A stretch of DNA of 64,000 nt, taken from Nocardiopsis ganjiahuensis DSM 45031. Lineage in GTDB: Bacteria; Actinomycetota; Actinomycetes; Streptosporangiales; Streptosporangiaceae. The DNA lies in assembly GCF_000341085.1 (NCBI RefSeq), contig NZ_ANBA01000015.1, forward strand, positions 62,001 through 126,000, read 5' to 3'. Below the pieces are notes generated by a model that saw nothing but the letters and a program-made list of their open reading frames with translations, was not told where the DNA came from and made no database searches. A program made the position numbers and the translations under genes. How positions within the stretch are numbered: the stretch's first letter is position 1; every line of letters begins with the position of its first letter. Shown here one piece after another: positions 17,154 through 26,241 of this stretch.

Positions 17154-17165
17154 CGGTCTAGACCG
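17154..17165. promoter_or_regulatory. dre-like GntR/HutC operator palindrome (second copy)
   Basis: CGGTCTAGACCG is a perfect 12-bp palindrome sharing the GGTCTAGACC core, plus the following GGAC, with the site at 4833. It lies about 270 bp upstream of deoC and about 70 bp upstream of the 17232 gene. The pairing of a nucleoside importer and deoC with the same palindrome suggests one regulator. Confidence 0.6.
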
Positions 17166-17219
17166 GACCACTCCCCTGGACCGCCCGAACGCTTCCGTGT
17201 CCGGTGTCGGAGTGGGGCG

Positions 17220-17225
17220 TAACCT
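17220..17225 (+). promoter_or_regulatory. -10 element TAACCT of a probable leaderless transcript
   Basis: TAACCT ends six bases before the ATG at 17232. This is the spacing expected if transcription starts at the A of the start codon. No convincing -35 is visible. Confidence 0.5.
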
Positions 17226-17231
17226 GGGGGC

Positions 17232-17954
17232 ATGGCGGAGTTTCGGATCAGCAGCGATGACAAGCAGGTCGACCTGCGCAGAATGGCCACGGCGCTGGCC
17301 GAGTCGCAGGGGTGGGCGCGCGAGGACGTGAGCATCTGGGACAACCGCCAGGGAGAGGTGATCGTGACGATCGACGACTCCCTGCTGCGCAAGCCCGACG
17401 CCGACCCGCTGCACCGGCCCCGGCACACACCGCACGCGGTGCACGACGCCTGCGAGATGCTGCGCCGGGAGGACGCCTCGCTGCGCGGGGTGGACTTCCC
17501 CTATCTCAAGGCCGAGAGCGCCCGGTTCTTCTCCGCCGGATGGACCCTGGCCGACCTCCAGCACGCCCTGGGCCACCGGCCCGACGGGGTGGAGTGGGAG
17601 CGGGGACCCGAGTACCGGGGCACCCGCTGGTTCGTCCACCGGTTGTCGGCGTGGAAGACGCCCGACGGCGACATCCGGCCCTCGCAGTCCCAGGAGTCGG
17701 CGCAGCTGCGGGTGATCAGCCGGGCCGGGCTGCCCATGGACATCGGACTGCCCGAGGACACCGAGCTGTCCGCGCGCCCGGTGGCCAGCCCTGCGGTGGC
17801 GCGTTCGGCCGCCGACGACGCCCGCCGCCTCATCCGGCAGAACACGCGCACCACCACGGACACGCTGGCGCTCCAGGACCGCACCTCGGCACACATCACG
17901 CGCCCTGGCGACCAGCACGGGGACCAGCCCGGAGAGCGGTCCGGGGACCGGTAG
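17232..17954 (+). CDS. Conserved-looking protein of unknown function
   Basis: A 240-aa soluble protein with no recognised family. The first 70 residues are mixed alpha/beta with DDKQVDLRRMATALAESQGW. The middle contains SAGWTLADLQHALGHRPDG, which looks like a helix-turn-helix-like helical segment, and the C-terminal 60 residues are polar and probably disordered. Codon use is typical, supporting expression. The only ribosome binding site candidate is a GGGGG run directly upstream; together with the -10 element six bases further it suggests a leaderless mRNA. It is divergent from deoC and convergent with the membrane protein at 17982. Function unknown. Confidence 0.7.
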   Translation: MAEFRISSDDKQVDLRRMATALAESQGWAREDVSIWDNRQGEVIVTIDDSLLRKPDADPLHRPRHTPHAVHDACEMLRREDASLRGVDFPYLKAESARFFSAGWTLADLQHALGHRPDGVEWERGPEYRGTRWFVHRLSAWKTPDGDIRPSQSQESAQLRVISRAGLPMDIGLPEDTELSARPVASPAVARSAADDARRLIRQNTRTTTDTLALQDRTSAHITRPGDQHGDQPGERSGDR

Positions 17955-17981
17955 CAGGCACGGCGTCCGGCCGTCGTTGGA

Positions 17982-19274
17982 TCAGCCCGCCCCGCGGTCG
18001 GGGGCGCGGTCGGCACGGGCGCTCTCGACGAGGTTCACCGTCCCGTCGGCGAAGGCGCCCAGGGCCAGCTCGAACGGCCCCCGGCCCACGCCCCAGCGCC
18101 ACAGGCTCGCGAAGACGAACGACCCCAGGATGAACAGCTCCAGGTGGTAGGGGCCGCTCACGGAGCCTTCCGGGTTCAGGGCCACGACCACCGCCAGGAC
18201 CAGGATGTGTCCGGAGTAGACGGTCAGGGGCATCCGGCCCACGGAGGTCAGAGGGTACGTCAGGCGGGGCAGCCGCTCGGCGAGCAGCATGCACAGCACC
18301 AGCACGACGAGCGCCTGGCCCACCGCCTCGAAGATCTCGAAGGTGGTGCCGGTGTGCGGGGTGTTCACCGCGAGCCACCACCAGGAATCCGTGGGCACCT
18401 GGCCGCTGACGCTGTGGGCCGCGTCGATCGTGTCCCACCGCAGTTCCTCGGCGATCTCTGGGTCGACCGAGCTCAGCGGGCGGCCGTCGAGGTAGGTGCT
18501 GTGCGCCTCGGTCAGCCGGTCCAGCCCGCCCATCGGGTTGAGCAGCACCCACGAGCCCAGGTAGCCGATGGCGGCCGTGACCGCGCCGCCGACCGCCATC
18601 CGGACCCGCACCGCGGTGGCGGTCAGATCGGTCCGGCCCACCGCCATACCCGCGAACACGAACGCCATGAAGGTGATCGCCGGGTAGTAGCCCGTCAGGA
18701 AGAACTCGGTGAACGAGGTGAGCGCGCCGGTGCGGACGCCCGCCGGGAACAGGTCCTGGCGCAGCAGGAAGGACACGGCCGGCCCCACCACGGCCAGGGT
18801 TCCGGCGACCGCCCACAGCAGGGCGGCGCGCGCCCGCAGCAGCGGCAGCGCCAGCACGAAGAAGCCGGCGTAGTAGGTGAGGATGATCGCCACCGGCACG
18901 GCGAAGGCGTCCAGGACGAAGCCGAGCAGCCCGATCAGGAACGCGCGGGCCAGGATACGGATGACGGCCCGGCGCAGGGAGTCGCCCCCGGCCGGCTGGG
19001 TGCGTCCGGTCATCAGGGCCAGGGACACCCCGGCGAGGAAGGCGAAGAGGGCCGAGGAATTGCCGCGTACGAGGCTGTGCAGCTCCCAGCCCTGCTCCTC
19101 CGGGAGCAGACCGAAGGAGGCCACCCCGAGGTGGACGGCGAACATCCCGAACACCGCGAGTGCCCGCGCGGCGTCGATGCCGTCGATACGGCGCTTGGCT
19201 GGGGGCAGGGCCTGGGGAGCCGTACCTGTGTCGTCTGACTGGTTCTGTGCCACATCCGTCAGGCTATGCCGCAT
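17982..19274 (-). CDS. DUF418/YeiB-like multi-pass membrane protein
   Basis: A 430-aa integral membrane protein with about ten hydrophobic helices. The N-terminal RIDGIDAARALAVFGMFAVH and the C-terminal SVGRMPLTVYSGH block match the DUF1624/DUF418 (YeiB, acyltransferase-3-like) group. Such proteins are thought to move acyl groups across membranes, but this one has no assigned substrate. The ATG at 19274 has GGAGG nine bases upstream; in-frame codons upstream lack one. It is divergent from the histidine kinase gene, with 154 bp between the starts. Confidence 0.8.
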   Translation of the reverse strand: MRHSLTDVAQNQSDDTGTAPQALPPAKRRIDGIDAARALAVFGMFAVHLGVASFGLLPEEQGWELHSLVRGNSSALFAFLAGVSLALMTGRTQPAGGDSLRRAVIRILARAFLIGLLGFVLDAFAVPVAIILTYYAGFFVLALPLLRARAALLWAVAGTLAVVGPAVSFLLRQDLFPAGVRTGALTSFTEFFLTGYYPAITFMAFVFAGMAVGRTDLTATAVRVRMAVGGAVTAAIGYLGSWVLLNPMGGLDRLTEAHSTYLDGRPLSSVDPEIAEELRWDTIDAAHSVSGQVPTDSWWWLAVNTPHTGTTFEIFEAVGQALVVLVLCMLLAERLPRLTYPLTSVGRMPLTVYSGHILVLAVVVALNPEGSVSGPYHLELFILGSFVFASLWRWGVGRGPFELALGAFADGTVNLVESARADRAPDRGAG

Positions 19275-19428
19275 TCGCACGGGCCTCCAACGCCCTGACG
19301 CTCTCCTGACGGCCACTCCTGGCCACGGTGCGGATCCGTGGCCCGTTTCCCGTCCGGAGCCCCCCTCCGCCGGTTATTCTCTTCGTCCTTCCCCGGCTCC
19401 TCCCTCTCCGACGGACAGGACGACGCCC

Positions 19429-20943
19429 ATGCCGCCCGAACCCCCCGCGCGTTCCGGTCCCACCGCCCGCCGGCGTCCGGCGCCCCGGTCCCCCTGTGTG
19501 ACCGAGGAGCAGCTGCGCGGGGTGGAGCTCTTCACCGGCCTGTCCTCGGAGCAGTACGCGTGGCTGCTGGACGCGGGCACCGCCCTGGCCCTGGCCGACG
19601 GTGAGATCCTCTTCCACGACGCCGAACCCGCTCGCTGGTTCTGTGTGCTGGTCTCGGGCCGACTGGTGATCTCCAAGGTCGTCGACGGCCGCGAGGAGGT
19701 CCTCACCCGGCACAGCGCGCCCCGCGACCCGGCCGATCCGGACCGGGGCAAACCCTCCGCGGCGCACGGCTTCACCGGGGAGATGCCGCTCCTCGTGGAG
19801 GGCGCGTACGTCGCGACCGCGACCGCCGACGGGCCCACCCTCCTCCTGCGGTACGACCGGGAGGCCTTCATGGAGATGCTCGTGCGCTGTCCGGAAGTGG
19901 CCAGGGTCCTGGTCCCCGTGCTGGCCTGGCGCATCCACGCCTCCGAGACGCAGGCCGCCCAGCGCAGCCGCCTGGACGCCCTGGGCACCCTGGCGGCCGG
20001 CCTGGCCCACGAGCTCAACAACCCGGCCGCCGCCGTCAGCAGGGCCACCACCGAACTCGGGGCCGCCCTGCCCGACCTGGAGTCCCGCGCCAGGCTCTGG
20101 GGGGCCGTCGCCACCGGGTCCGAGGCCGAGCGGCTGGCAGCCGCCCGGGCCGAGGTCCTGTCGCTGGACCGGAGCCGCGCCCACCGCGACCCCCTGGCCG
20201 TCGCCGAGGCCGAGGACGACCTGGCCGACTGGCTGGCCGAGCACGGCCTCCCCGACGCCGTGGGGCTGGCGGAGATCCTGGCCGAACGCGGCCTGGACCC
20301 CGGGTGGCCTGCGCGTCTGACCTCCGGGATGTCCGCCGACGTCCGGACCGCCGCCCTGTCCTACCTCGAGTCCTCTCTCGGCGCCGCCGGGATGGTGGCG
20401 GAGGCGGGCGAGGCCGGTGCGCGGGTCTCGGGGATCATCGCCACCGTCCGCGACTACACCAACCTGGACCGCGCCCCGGAACAGGAGGTGGACCTGGAAA
20501 GGGGGCTGGAGTCCACGCTGGGGATCATGCGCGGACGCCTGTCCGGGGTGTCGGTCGAGCGTGACTACGCTCCGGACCTGCCTCGCGTGCGCGGCTACCC
20601 CACCGAGCTCAACCAGGTGTGGACCAATCTGGTCGACAACGCCGTGGACGCCATGGCCGATGCCGCCCGGACCGGCGGCCGCGCACCCCGTCTGCGCGTC
20701 AGCACGGCGGCCGAGGGCACCTGCGTGATCGTGCGGATCGCCGACAACGGCGGCGGCGTGCCGGAGGAGGCCCTGCCCCGCCTGTTCGACCCGTTCTTCA
20801 CCACCAAGGACGTGGGCCGGGGCACCGGTCTCGGACTCCACCTGAGCCACCGGATCGTGACCCGGCGGCACAACGGAACGCTCACGGTGGAGACCTCCCC
20901 CGAGGGCAGCGTGTTCGCCGTCCGCCTGCCCACGGGGCGCTGA
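19429..20943 (+). CDS. Histidine kinase with N-terminal cyclic-nucleotide-binding domain
   Basis: A 504-aa cytoplasmic sensor kinase. Residues about 28-165 are a CRP-like cyclic-nucleotide-binding (cNMP) beta-roll (ELFTGLSSEQYAWLL start). The dimerisation helix carries the H-box LAHELNNPAAA, and the C-terminal HATPase has the N-box NLVDNAVDAM, G1 DNGGGVP and G2 GTGLGLHLSH. There are no membrane segments. The ATG at 19429 is preceded by GGACAGGA. It heads an operon with a receiver-oxidoreductase fusion and an NTF2-like protein, so the receiver at 21092 is the likely phosphorylation target. A cNMP, redox or other signal at the N-domain is inferred. Confidence 0.88.
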   Translation: MPPEPPARSGPTARRRPAPRSPCVTEEQLRGVELFTGLSSEQYAWLLDAGTALALADGEILFHDAEPARWFCVLVSGRLVISKVVDGREEVLTRHSAPRDPADPDRGKPSAAHGFTGEMPLLVEGAYVATATADGPTLLLRYDREAFMEMLVRCPEVARVLVPVLAWRIHASETQAAQRSRLDALGTLAAGLAHELNNPAAAVSRATTELGAALPDLESRARLWGAVATGSEAERLAAARAEVLSLDRSRAHRDPLAVAEAEDDLADWLAEHGLPDAVGLAEILAERGLDPGWPARLTSGMSADVRTAALSYLESSLGAAGMVAEAGEAGARVSGIIATVRDYTNLDRAPEQEVDLERGLESTLGIMRGRLSGVSVERDYAPDLPRVRGYPTELNQVWTNLVDNAVDAMADAARTGGRAPRLRVSTAAEGTCVIVRIADNGGGVPEEALPRLFDPFFTTKDVGRGTGLGLHLSHRIVTRRHNGTLTVETSPEGSVFAVRLPTGR

Positions 20944-20953
20944 ACCGTCGGCC

Positions 20954-20994
20954 CCGGGACCCCGCGCCCCAGTCGTTCTATTGACTGGTCCCGG
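20954..20994 (+). terminator. Intercistronic hairpin in the kinase operon
   Basis: CCGGGACC (20954-20961) pairs with GGTCCCGG (20987-20994), with an inner CAGTC/GACTG stem. It lies between the kinase and the receiver fusion gene and may attenuate or process the transcript. Confidence 0.5.
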
Positions 20995-21091
20995 AGGGCC
21001 CGCCCGCCGATAATGGGGGCGCCCTGCACGGGAGCCCCGCGAAGCACCGGCATCACCCCCTGGCCGACCCCTCACCCCCCGAGGAGCCCTC

Positions 21092-22753
21092 TTGGCAGAG
21101 GACAACCGCACGCGCCCCGTCCTTCTCACCGTCGACGACGACCCCCAGGTCCTCCGGGCCATCCGGCGTGACCTGCGCCGAAAGTACGCGGACCGGTACC
21201 GGGTGCTGTCCGCCTCCTCCGGCCGGGAGGCGCTGGACCTGCTGGAGGCCCTGGAGGCACGTGAAGAGGAGCCCGCCCTGCTCCTCGTGGACCAGCGCAT
21301 GCCCGCCATGTCCGGGGTCGAGTTCCTGTTGGAGGCCGTGCCCCGCTTCCCCAACGCCCGCAAGGTCCTGCTGACGGCCTATGCCGACACCGAGGCGGCG
21401 ATCACCGCCATCAACCAGGTCCGGCTCGACCACTACCTGATGAAGCCCTGGGACCCCCCGGCGGAACGCCTCTACCCGGTGCTGGACGACCTGCTCACCG
21501 ACTGGTGGGCCGCGTACGACCCGCCCTACGACGGCATCCGGGTGGTCGGTCCGGCCGTGTCCTCCGCCGCGCACCGCGTCCGCGACTTCCTCACCCGCCA
21601 CCAACAGCCGTTCCGCTTCCTCGACGTGGAGCGCGACGCCGAGGCGGCCGAGCTCGCCCGCCGGCCCGGGGCCGCGCTCCCCCTCGTCCTCTTCCCCGAG
21701 GGCGACGCCCTGTCAGCGCCGACCAACGCGGAACTCGCCCGGCGGGCGGGGATCGCGGGCACCGCCAGCCGCCCGCACTACGACTCGGTGATCATCGGCG
21801 GCGGCCCCGCCGGGCTGGGCGGCGCCGTCTACAGCGCCTCCGAGGGCCTGTCCACGCTGTTGCTGGACGCCGACGTCCCCGGCGGGCAGGCGGGGACGTC
21901 GAGCCGGATCGAGAACTACCTGGGTTTCCCCAACGGCCTGTCCGGGGCGGACCTGGCGCGGCGCGCGGTCACCCAGGCACGCCGGTTCGGGACGGAGATC
22001 CTGGCACCCATGCGGGCGGTCGGACTGCGCCGGGCCGGCCCCGCGCACATCGTCACCCTGGAGGACGGCCGCGAGATCAGCGCGGAGACAGCCGTCCTGG
22101 CCACCGGGGTGTCCTACAACCGGGTGGACGTGGCCGGCGCGGAGCGGTTCGAGGGAGCGGGCCTGTTCTACGGTGCGGCGATGACCGAGACCTCCGCCTG
22201 CGTGGACCGGGACGTGTACGTGATCGGCGGGGCCAACTCGGCCGGGCAGGCGGCGATGCACTTCGCGCACCACGCCCGGCGCGTGGTGGTGCTGGTGCGC
22301 GGCTCCAGCCTGGAGAAGGGCATGTCGCAGTACCTGGTGGAGGAGATCCGCCGCACGGACAACATCGAGGTGCGGCTCAACACCGGAGCGGTCGGCTTCG
22401 AGGGCGCGGAGTCCCTGGAGCGGATCACCCTGCTGGACTCGGTGACGGGGGCGACCGAGACAGTACCGACCGGTTTCGTGTTCACCTTCATCGGCGCCCG
22501 GCCGCGCACGGAGTGGCTGGAGGGGGTGGTCGAGCGCGACGAGGCGGGGTTCGTCCTGACCGGCCCCGATCTGCCGGGCGGGGAGGACGGCCCGCCCGGG
22601 TGGGACGCGCCGCGCCGCCCCATGCTGTTGGAGACCAGCCTGCCCGGGGTGTTCGCTGCCGGGGACGTGCGGTCGTCGTCGGTCAAACGGGTGGCCTCGG
22701 GGGTCGGCGAAGGCGCCCTGGCCGTGTCACTCATCCACCGGTACCGGGCCTGA
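21092..22753 (+). CDS. Receiver domain fused to thioredoxin-reductase-like FAD oxidoreductase
   Basis: A 553-aa fusion. Residues 8-135 are a response-regulator receiver: acidic pocket DDD 15-17, phospho-acceptor Asp67 in LLLVDQRMP, Thr in LLTAYAD and Lys in YLMKPWD. A linker (about 140-245) follows, then a pyridine nucleotide-disulfide oxidoreductase with FAD motif GGGPAGLGGA, NAD(P) motif GGANSAGQAA and terminal GDVRSSSVKR. The CxxC redox centre of thioredoxin reductase is missing: the equivalent stretch is TETSACVDRD with a single cysteine. It starts at TTG 21092 after GAGGAG. It is probably a phosphorylation-gated flavoenzyme working with the kinase encoded upstream; its electron acceptor is unknown. 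Confidence 0.88.
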   Translation: MAEDNRTRPVLLTVDDDPQVLRAIRRDLRRKYADRYRVLSASSGREALDLLEALEAREEEPALLLVDQRMPAMSGVEFLLEAVPRFPNARKVLLTAYADTEAAITAINQVRLDHYLMKPWDPPAERLYPVLDDLLTDWWAAYDPPYDGIRVVGPAVSSAAHRVRDFLTRHQQPFRFLDVERDAEAAELARRPGAALPLVLFPEGDALSAPTNAELARRAGIAGTASRPHYDSVIIGGGPAGLGGAVYSASEGLSTLLLDADVPGGQAGTSSRIENYLGFPNGLSGADLARRAVTQARRFGTEILAPMRAVGLRRAGPAHIVTLEDGREISAETAVLATGVSYNRVDVAGAERFEGAGLFYGAAMTETSACVDRDVYVIGGANSAGQAAMHFAHHARRVVVLVRGSSLEKGMSQYLVEEIRRTDNIEVRLNTGAVGFEGAESLERITLLDSVTGATETVPTGFVFTFIGARPRTEWLEGVVERDEAGFVLTGPDLPGGEDGPPGWDAPRRPMLLETSLPGVFAAGDVRSSSVKRVASGVGEGALAVSLIHRYRA

Positions 22754-22764
22754 GGAGAGGAAGC

Positions 22765-23124
22765 ATGGACGTGAACCCTGACATCGCGGAAGGCGCGGCG
22801 GAGGCCGCGGAGCTCTTCCGGCGGCAGGTGGCCGCTCTCGGCTCGCGCGACCTGGACGCGCTGATCGCCAACTACACCGAGGACGCGGTGCTGGTCCGCT
22901 TCGACCGGGTGGCGCACGGACGGGCGGAGGTGCGCGTCCTCCTCGCCGACTACCTCGCCCGGAGCCCCAGGGTGCTCGAACCCCTGGGGCTCCGCGTCAC
23001 GGAGGACGTGATCACCTACCGCTCCCGGATCGAGCTGGACGGCGTGGAGCACGACAGCCACGGCACGTTCGTACTGCGCGGCGGGTTGATCTGGCGGCAG
23101 ACCACCGCCTTCGTCCCCCTCTGA
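22765..23124 (+). CDS. NTF2/SnoaL-like small protein
   Basis: A 119-aa protein with the cone-shaped NTF2/SnoaL pattern (LGSRDLDALIANYTEDAVLV at the start, a beta-rich end with GTFVLRGGLIWRQTTAF). Members are small-molecule isomerases, hydrolases or ligand-binding partners. It begins 11 bp after the flavoenzyme stop with a strong GAGGAGAGG ribosome binding site, so it belongs to the kinase operon. It is convergent with the acetoacetyl-CoA synthetase, with only 6 bp between the stops. Ligand unknown. Confidence 0.85.
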   Translation: MDVNPDIAEGAAEAAELFRRQVAALGSRDLDALIANYTEDAVLVRFDRVAHGRAEVRVLLADYLARSPRVLEPLGLRVTEDVITYRSRIELDGVEHDSHGTFVLRGGLIWRQTTAFVPL

Positions 23125-23130
23125 GCAGGC

Positions 23131-25233
23131 TCAGCGGTGGGCGAGACCGCTGAAGTAGTCCAGCGCCTCCGGGTTGGCCAGGGAGTCGCGGCTGGCCACC
23201 TTCTCCGGGCTCTCACCCATGAGGATGCGCTTGACCGGAACCTCCAGCACCTTGCCGGACAGGGTGCGCGGCACCGACCTGATGGCGCGCACCCGGTCGG
23301 GCACGTGCCGGGGCGAGCAGTCGGTGCGGATCCGGCGGGCGATCTCCTTGGGGAGGTCGCCCTCCAGGTCCGCGCCCTCGCGCAGCACCGTGAAGAGTTC
23401 GATCCTCGAGGAGCCGTCCTCCTGGGGGACGTCCACGACCAGGGCGTCCACCACGTCGTCCAGGGCCAGGACGGCACGGTAGATCTCGCTGGTGCCCATG
23501 CGCACGCCGCCGCGGTTGATGGTGGAGTCCGAGCGGCCGTAGATGATCGCGGTGCCGCGCTCGGTGATCTCGATCCAGTCGCCGTGCCGCCAGATGCCGG
23601 GGTAGACGGCGAAGTAGCTGTCCCTGAGCCGTTCCCCGTCGGTGTCGCCCCACAGGAACACCGGCATGGACGGGGCGGGTTCGGTGACCACGAGCTCACC
23701 GACCTCGCCGATCAGCTCGTTGCCGTCGGGGTCCCAGGAGGCCACGGCCATGCCCAGGCCGCGCGACTGGATCTCCCCCTCGTACACGGGCAGGGTGGGG
23801 GTGCCGCCGACCAGGCAGCTGCAGATGTCGGTGCCGCCGCTGGTGGAGAACAGCCACAGGTCGTCGCCGAACTCCTCGTACACCCAGGAGAACGCCTCGG
23901 GGCTGAGCGGGGACCCGGTGGAGCCGATCGCCTTGAGCGCGGACAGGTCGCGGCCCCGGCGCGGGTGAACGCCCTCCTTCATGCAGGAGGACAGGTACCC
24001 GGCACTGGTGCCGAAGACCGTGACCCCGGCCTCGGCGGCCAGGTCCCAGAGGGCACCCAGGTCCGGGGAAGAGGCCGCGGCCGGAGGCCGACCGTTGAGG
24101 GTGGTGGAGGGTGACGAAGAGGGAGGAGCCGCGGCCGGAGGCCGACCGTTGAGGGTGGTGGAGGGTGACGGGTGGGCGGGGCTGCCGTCGTACAGCACGA
24201 TGGAGGCCCTGGTCAGCAGCACGCTGACCAGGAAGTTCCACATCATCCAGCCGGTCGTGGTGAACCAGAAGACCCGGTCGTGCTCCTGCGCGTCCAGGTG
24301 CAGGTTCAGGTTCTTGAGCTGTTCGAGGAGGATGCCTCCGTGGCCCTGGACGATCGCCTTGGGCAGGCCCGTGGTGCCCGAGGAGTAGAGCACCCACAGG
24401 GGGTGGTCGAAGGGGACGGGGGTGAAGGTGAGTTCGGCGCCCGCGCCGCGCCCGGTCAGCTCGCTCCAGGGCAGGGTGCCCTCGAGGGTCGCGCCGGGGG
24501 TGAGGTAGTCGAGCAGGACCGTGTGCTCGGCGCTCGGCAGCGCGGCGCGCAGCTCCTCCACCACCGGACGGCGGTCGAAGTCCTTGCCGCCGTAGCGGTA
24601 GCCGTCGACGGCGAGGAGGACCTTGGGTTCGATCTGCGCGAAGCGGTCGATCACGCTGCGCACACCGAAGTCGGGCGAACAGGAGGACCAGATCGCGCCG
24701 AGGGAGGCGACGGCGTAGAACGCGGCCGCGGTCTCGGGCAGGTTGGGCAGGTACGCGGCGACCCGGTCGCCCTCGCCCACCCCGAGCTCGCGCAGTCCGG
24801 CGGCGATCGCCGCGGTGCGCTCGCGCAGGTCGCCCCAGGTCCAGGAGTCGAGCGCGCGGAGTTCGGTGGCGTGGCGGATGGCCACCTCGTCGGCGTCGCG
24901 GCCCTCGAAGACGTGCTCGGCGTAGTTGAGGGAGGCACCGGGGAACCACTGGGCGCCGGGCATGCTCCGGTCGGCCAGGACCTGTTCGTAGGGGGTCCTG
25001 GACCGGACCCCGTAGAACTCCCAGACCGACGCCCAGAAACCGTCGACGTCGGTGACCGACCAGCGCCACAGGGCGTCGTAGTCGAAGTCCGCGGCGGCGG
25101 TGGACCCGCTTCCGCCGAAGGCCTCGACTCCCCGCTCCCGTGCGGCCCATCGGGCGAACGCGACGATGTTGGAGGACTCGATCCGTTCCTCGTCGGGCTC
25201 CCAGAGCACACGGGGCACGTTGCTCTCCGTCAT
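23131..25233 (-). CDS. Acetoacetyl-CoA synthetase with an in-frame repeat insertion
   Basis: A 700-aa ANL-superfamily ligase that activates acetoacetate with ATP and CoA in the cytoplasm. The family N-terminus ([15 protein letters not shown]), the AMP-binding P-loop [15 protein letters not shown], the TTGWMMWNF motif and the C-terminal catalytic Lys in [10 protein letters not shown] are intact. The normal length is about 650-660 aa. About 35 extra residues lie between YDGSPAHP and [13 protein letters not shown], consisting of two copies of [14 protein letters not shown]. The frame is kept, so the enzyme may still work with a Pro/Ala/Ser loop inserted in its core. The ATG at 25233 is chosen by family alignment; its ribosome binding site is modest. 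Confidence 0.92.
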   Translation of the reverse strand: MTESNVPRVLWEPDEERIESSNIVAFARWAARERGVEAFGGSGSTAAADFDYDALWRWSVTDVDGFWASVWEFYGVRSRTPYEQVLADRSMPGAQWFPGASLNYAEHVFEGRDADEVAIRHATELRALDSWTWGDLRERTAAIAAGLRELGVGEGDRVAAYLPNLPETAAAFYAVASLGAIWSSCSPDFGVRSVIDRFAQIEPKVLLAVDGYRYGGKDFDRRPVVEELRAALPSAEHTVLLDYLTPGATLEGTLPWSELTGRGAGAELTFTPVPFDHPLWVLYSSGTTGLPKAIVQGHGGILLEQLKNLNLHLDAQEHDRVFWFTTTGWMMWNFLVSVLLTRASIVLYDGSPAHPSPSTTLNGRPPAAAPPSSSPSTTLNGRPPAAASSPDLGALWDLAAEAGVTVFGTSAGYLSSCMKEGVHPRRGRDLSALKAIGSTGSPLSPEAFSWVYEEFGDDLWLFSTSGGTDICSCLVGGTPTLPVYEGEIQSRGLGMAVASWDPDGNELIGEVGELVVTEPAPSMPVFLWGDTDGERLRDSYFAVYPGIWRHGDWIEITERGTAIIYGRSDSTINRGGVRMGTSEIYRAVLALDDVVDALVVDVPQEDGSSRIELFTVLREGADLEGDLPKEIARRIRTDCSPRHVPDRVRAIRSVPRTLSGKVLEVPVKRILMGESPEKVASRDSLANPEALDYFSGLAHR
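24074..24170. repeat. 43-bp direct repeat (two copies, 54-bp period) inside the synthetase gene
   Basis: Positions 24074-24116 and 24128-24170 are identical over 43 bp and separated by 11 bp. Each copy contains the small hairpin CGGCC-GGA-GGCCG. The 54-bp period equals 18 codons, so the host frame is preserved. Confidence 0.9.
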
Positions 25234-25383
25234 TGGCCCGCCTTCCCAATCGCGTGGCTGTGTGTTGCTGCGAGACCCATCTAACAACACCGCACGATCG
25301 GGAGCACGGGCCGGTCCGGCCTAACGGCGCACGCCGCGAACCTCCGAGTACGCAGGTCATCGCGGGGTCGCGGGGACGTGGAA

Positions 25384-25417
25384 CGCCCACCCCCGAGGAG
25401 TGCTCGAAGGGTGGGCG
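25384..25417 (-). terminator. Terminator-like hairpin after the HAD gene
   Basis: CGCCCACCC (25384-25392) pairs with GGGTGGGCG (25409-25417). It lies 24 bp past the HAD stop on the minus strand, between that gene and the synthetase promoter. Confidence 0.6.
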
Positions 25418-25441
25418 GGCCACGTTGACGGTGACGGAGCG

Positions 25442-26119
25442 TCAGACGAACTCGCGCAGGGCCGCGACCGCGTCCTGCGGTGTGTCCACGACCAGGGCGC
25501 CGGTGGCCTCCAGCCGTTCGCGGGCCATCAGGCCGCTGGCGACCAGGATGGGCCGGGCTCCGGCCTCACGGGCCGCACGGGCGTCGTCGTCGATGTCGCC
25601 GATGAGCACGACCCGGGACGGGTCCAGGTCCTGGTGCTCCAGGTGGTGGACCAGGTGTTCGGCCTTGGAGTCGTGTTCGGTCTCGAACTTGCGCCCGTCC
25701 ACACGTGTGAAGTGCGGGTCGAGGCCGCGCTCGGCGATGAGGGGCACCAGGTGCTCGTGCGAGGCCATGGACAGCAGGGACTGGGTGCCGCCCGAGCCGG
25801 CCCACTGGTGGAGGACGTCGGGGACGCCCGAGGCCAGCTCACAGGTGTGCAGGTACTCCAGGTAGCTGCTGTCGTAGATCTTCTCGGCGCGCTCCCACTC
25901 GCCCTCGGCGAAGCTCCGTCCGAGGAGCTCCTCGTAACAGGGGATGAGAGGGCGGCGGAAGACGGAGCGCCAGTAGTCCATCTCGACCGGCTCACGGCCG
26001 AACTGGGCGCACACCGCGTTGACCGCGGCGAGGTTGGCGTGGTTGTCGTCGAGGAGGGTGCCGTTCCAGTCCCAGACGATGTGGTGGGTGTTCGGTTTCG
26101 CAGAAGTCATCTCAGCCAT
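25442..26119 (-). CDS. HAD superfamily hydrolase (phosphoglycolate phosphatase-like)
   Basis: A 225-aa haloacid dehalogenase-like phosphatase. Motif I is WDWNGTLLDD (nucleophile Asp near residue 14), motif II lies around LLSMASHEH, and motif IV is VVLIGDIDDDARAAREAG. The four-helix cap is of C1 type. The start is probably the ATG at 26119; another ATG three codons later is possible, and neither has a strong ribosome binding site. A -10 hexamer TAAAGT ends seven bases before the ATG at 26119, which suggests a leaderless mRNA. The phosphorylated substrate is unknown. Confidence 0.85.
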   Translation of the reverse strand: MAEMTSAKPNTHHIVWDWNGTLLDDNHANLAAVNAVCAQFGREPVEMDYWRSVFRRPLIPCYEELLGRSFAEGEWERAEKIYDSSYLEYLHTCELASGVPDVLHQWAGSGGTQSLLSMASHEHLVPLIAERGLDPHFTRVDGRKFETEHDSKAEHLVHHLEHQDLDPSRVVLIGDIDDDARAAREAGARPILVASGLMARERLEATGALVVDTPQDAVAALREFV

Positions 26120-26126
26120 TGTGAGA

Positions 26127-26132
26127 ACTTTA
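26127..26132 (-). promoter_or_regulatory. -10 element TAAAGT of a probable leaderless transcript
   Basis: On the minus strand TAAAGT ends seven bases before the ATG at 26119. The start lacks a Shine-Dalgarno sequence. Confidence 0.45.
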
Positions 26133-26241
26133 CGACCAGCCGCACCGTTTCCGATATGCGTTTTCTGCCACCCTGTCATGGTTTGCGCTGGCCAGACGCT
26201 GTCCGGCCGCCGGTGTCCGGCGCGGGTCCGGGGCCGGCCCG

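Larger units (their letters stand above)
16883..17231. promoter_or_regulatory. Divergent promoter region of deoC and the 17232 gene
   Basis: A 349-bp gap between divergent genes. It contains the dre-like palindrome at 17154-17165 and a -10 hexamer TAACCT at 17220-17225 placed for a leaderless plus-strand transcript. No small gene is evident. A drop in GC near 17045-17125 may mark the deoC promoter. Confidence 0.5.
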
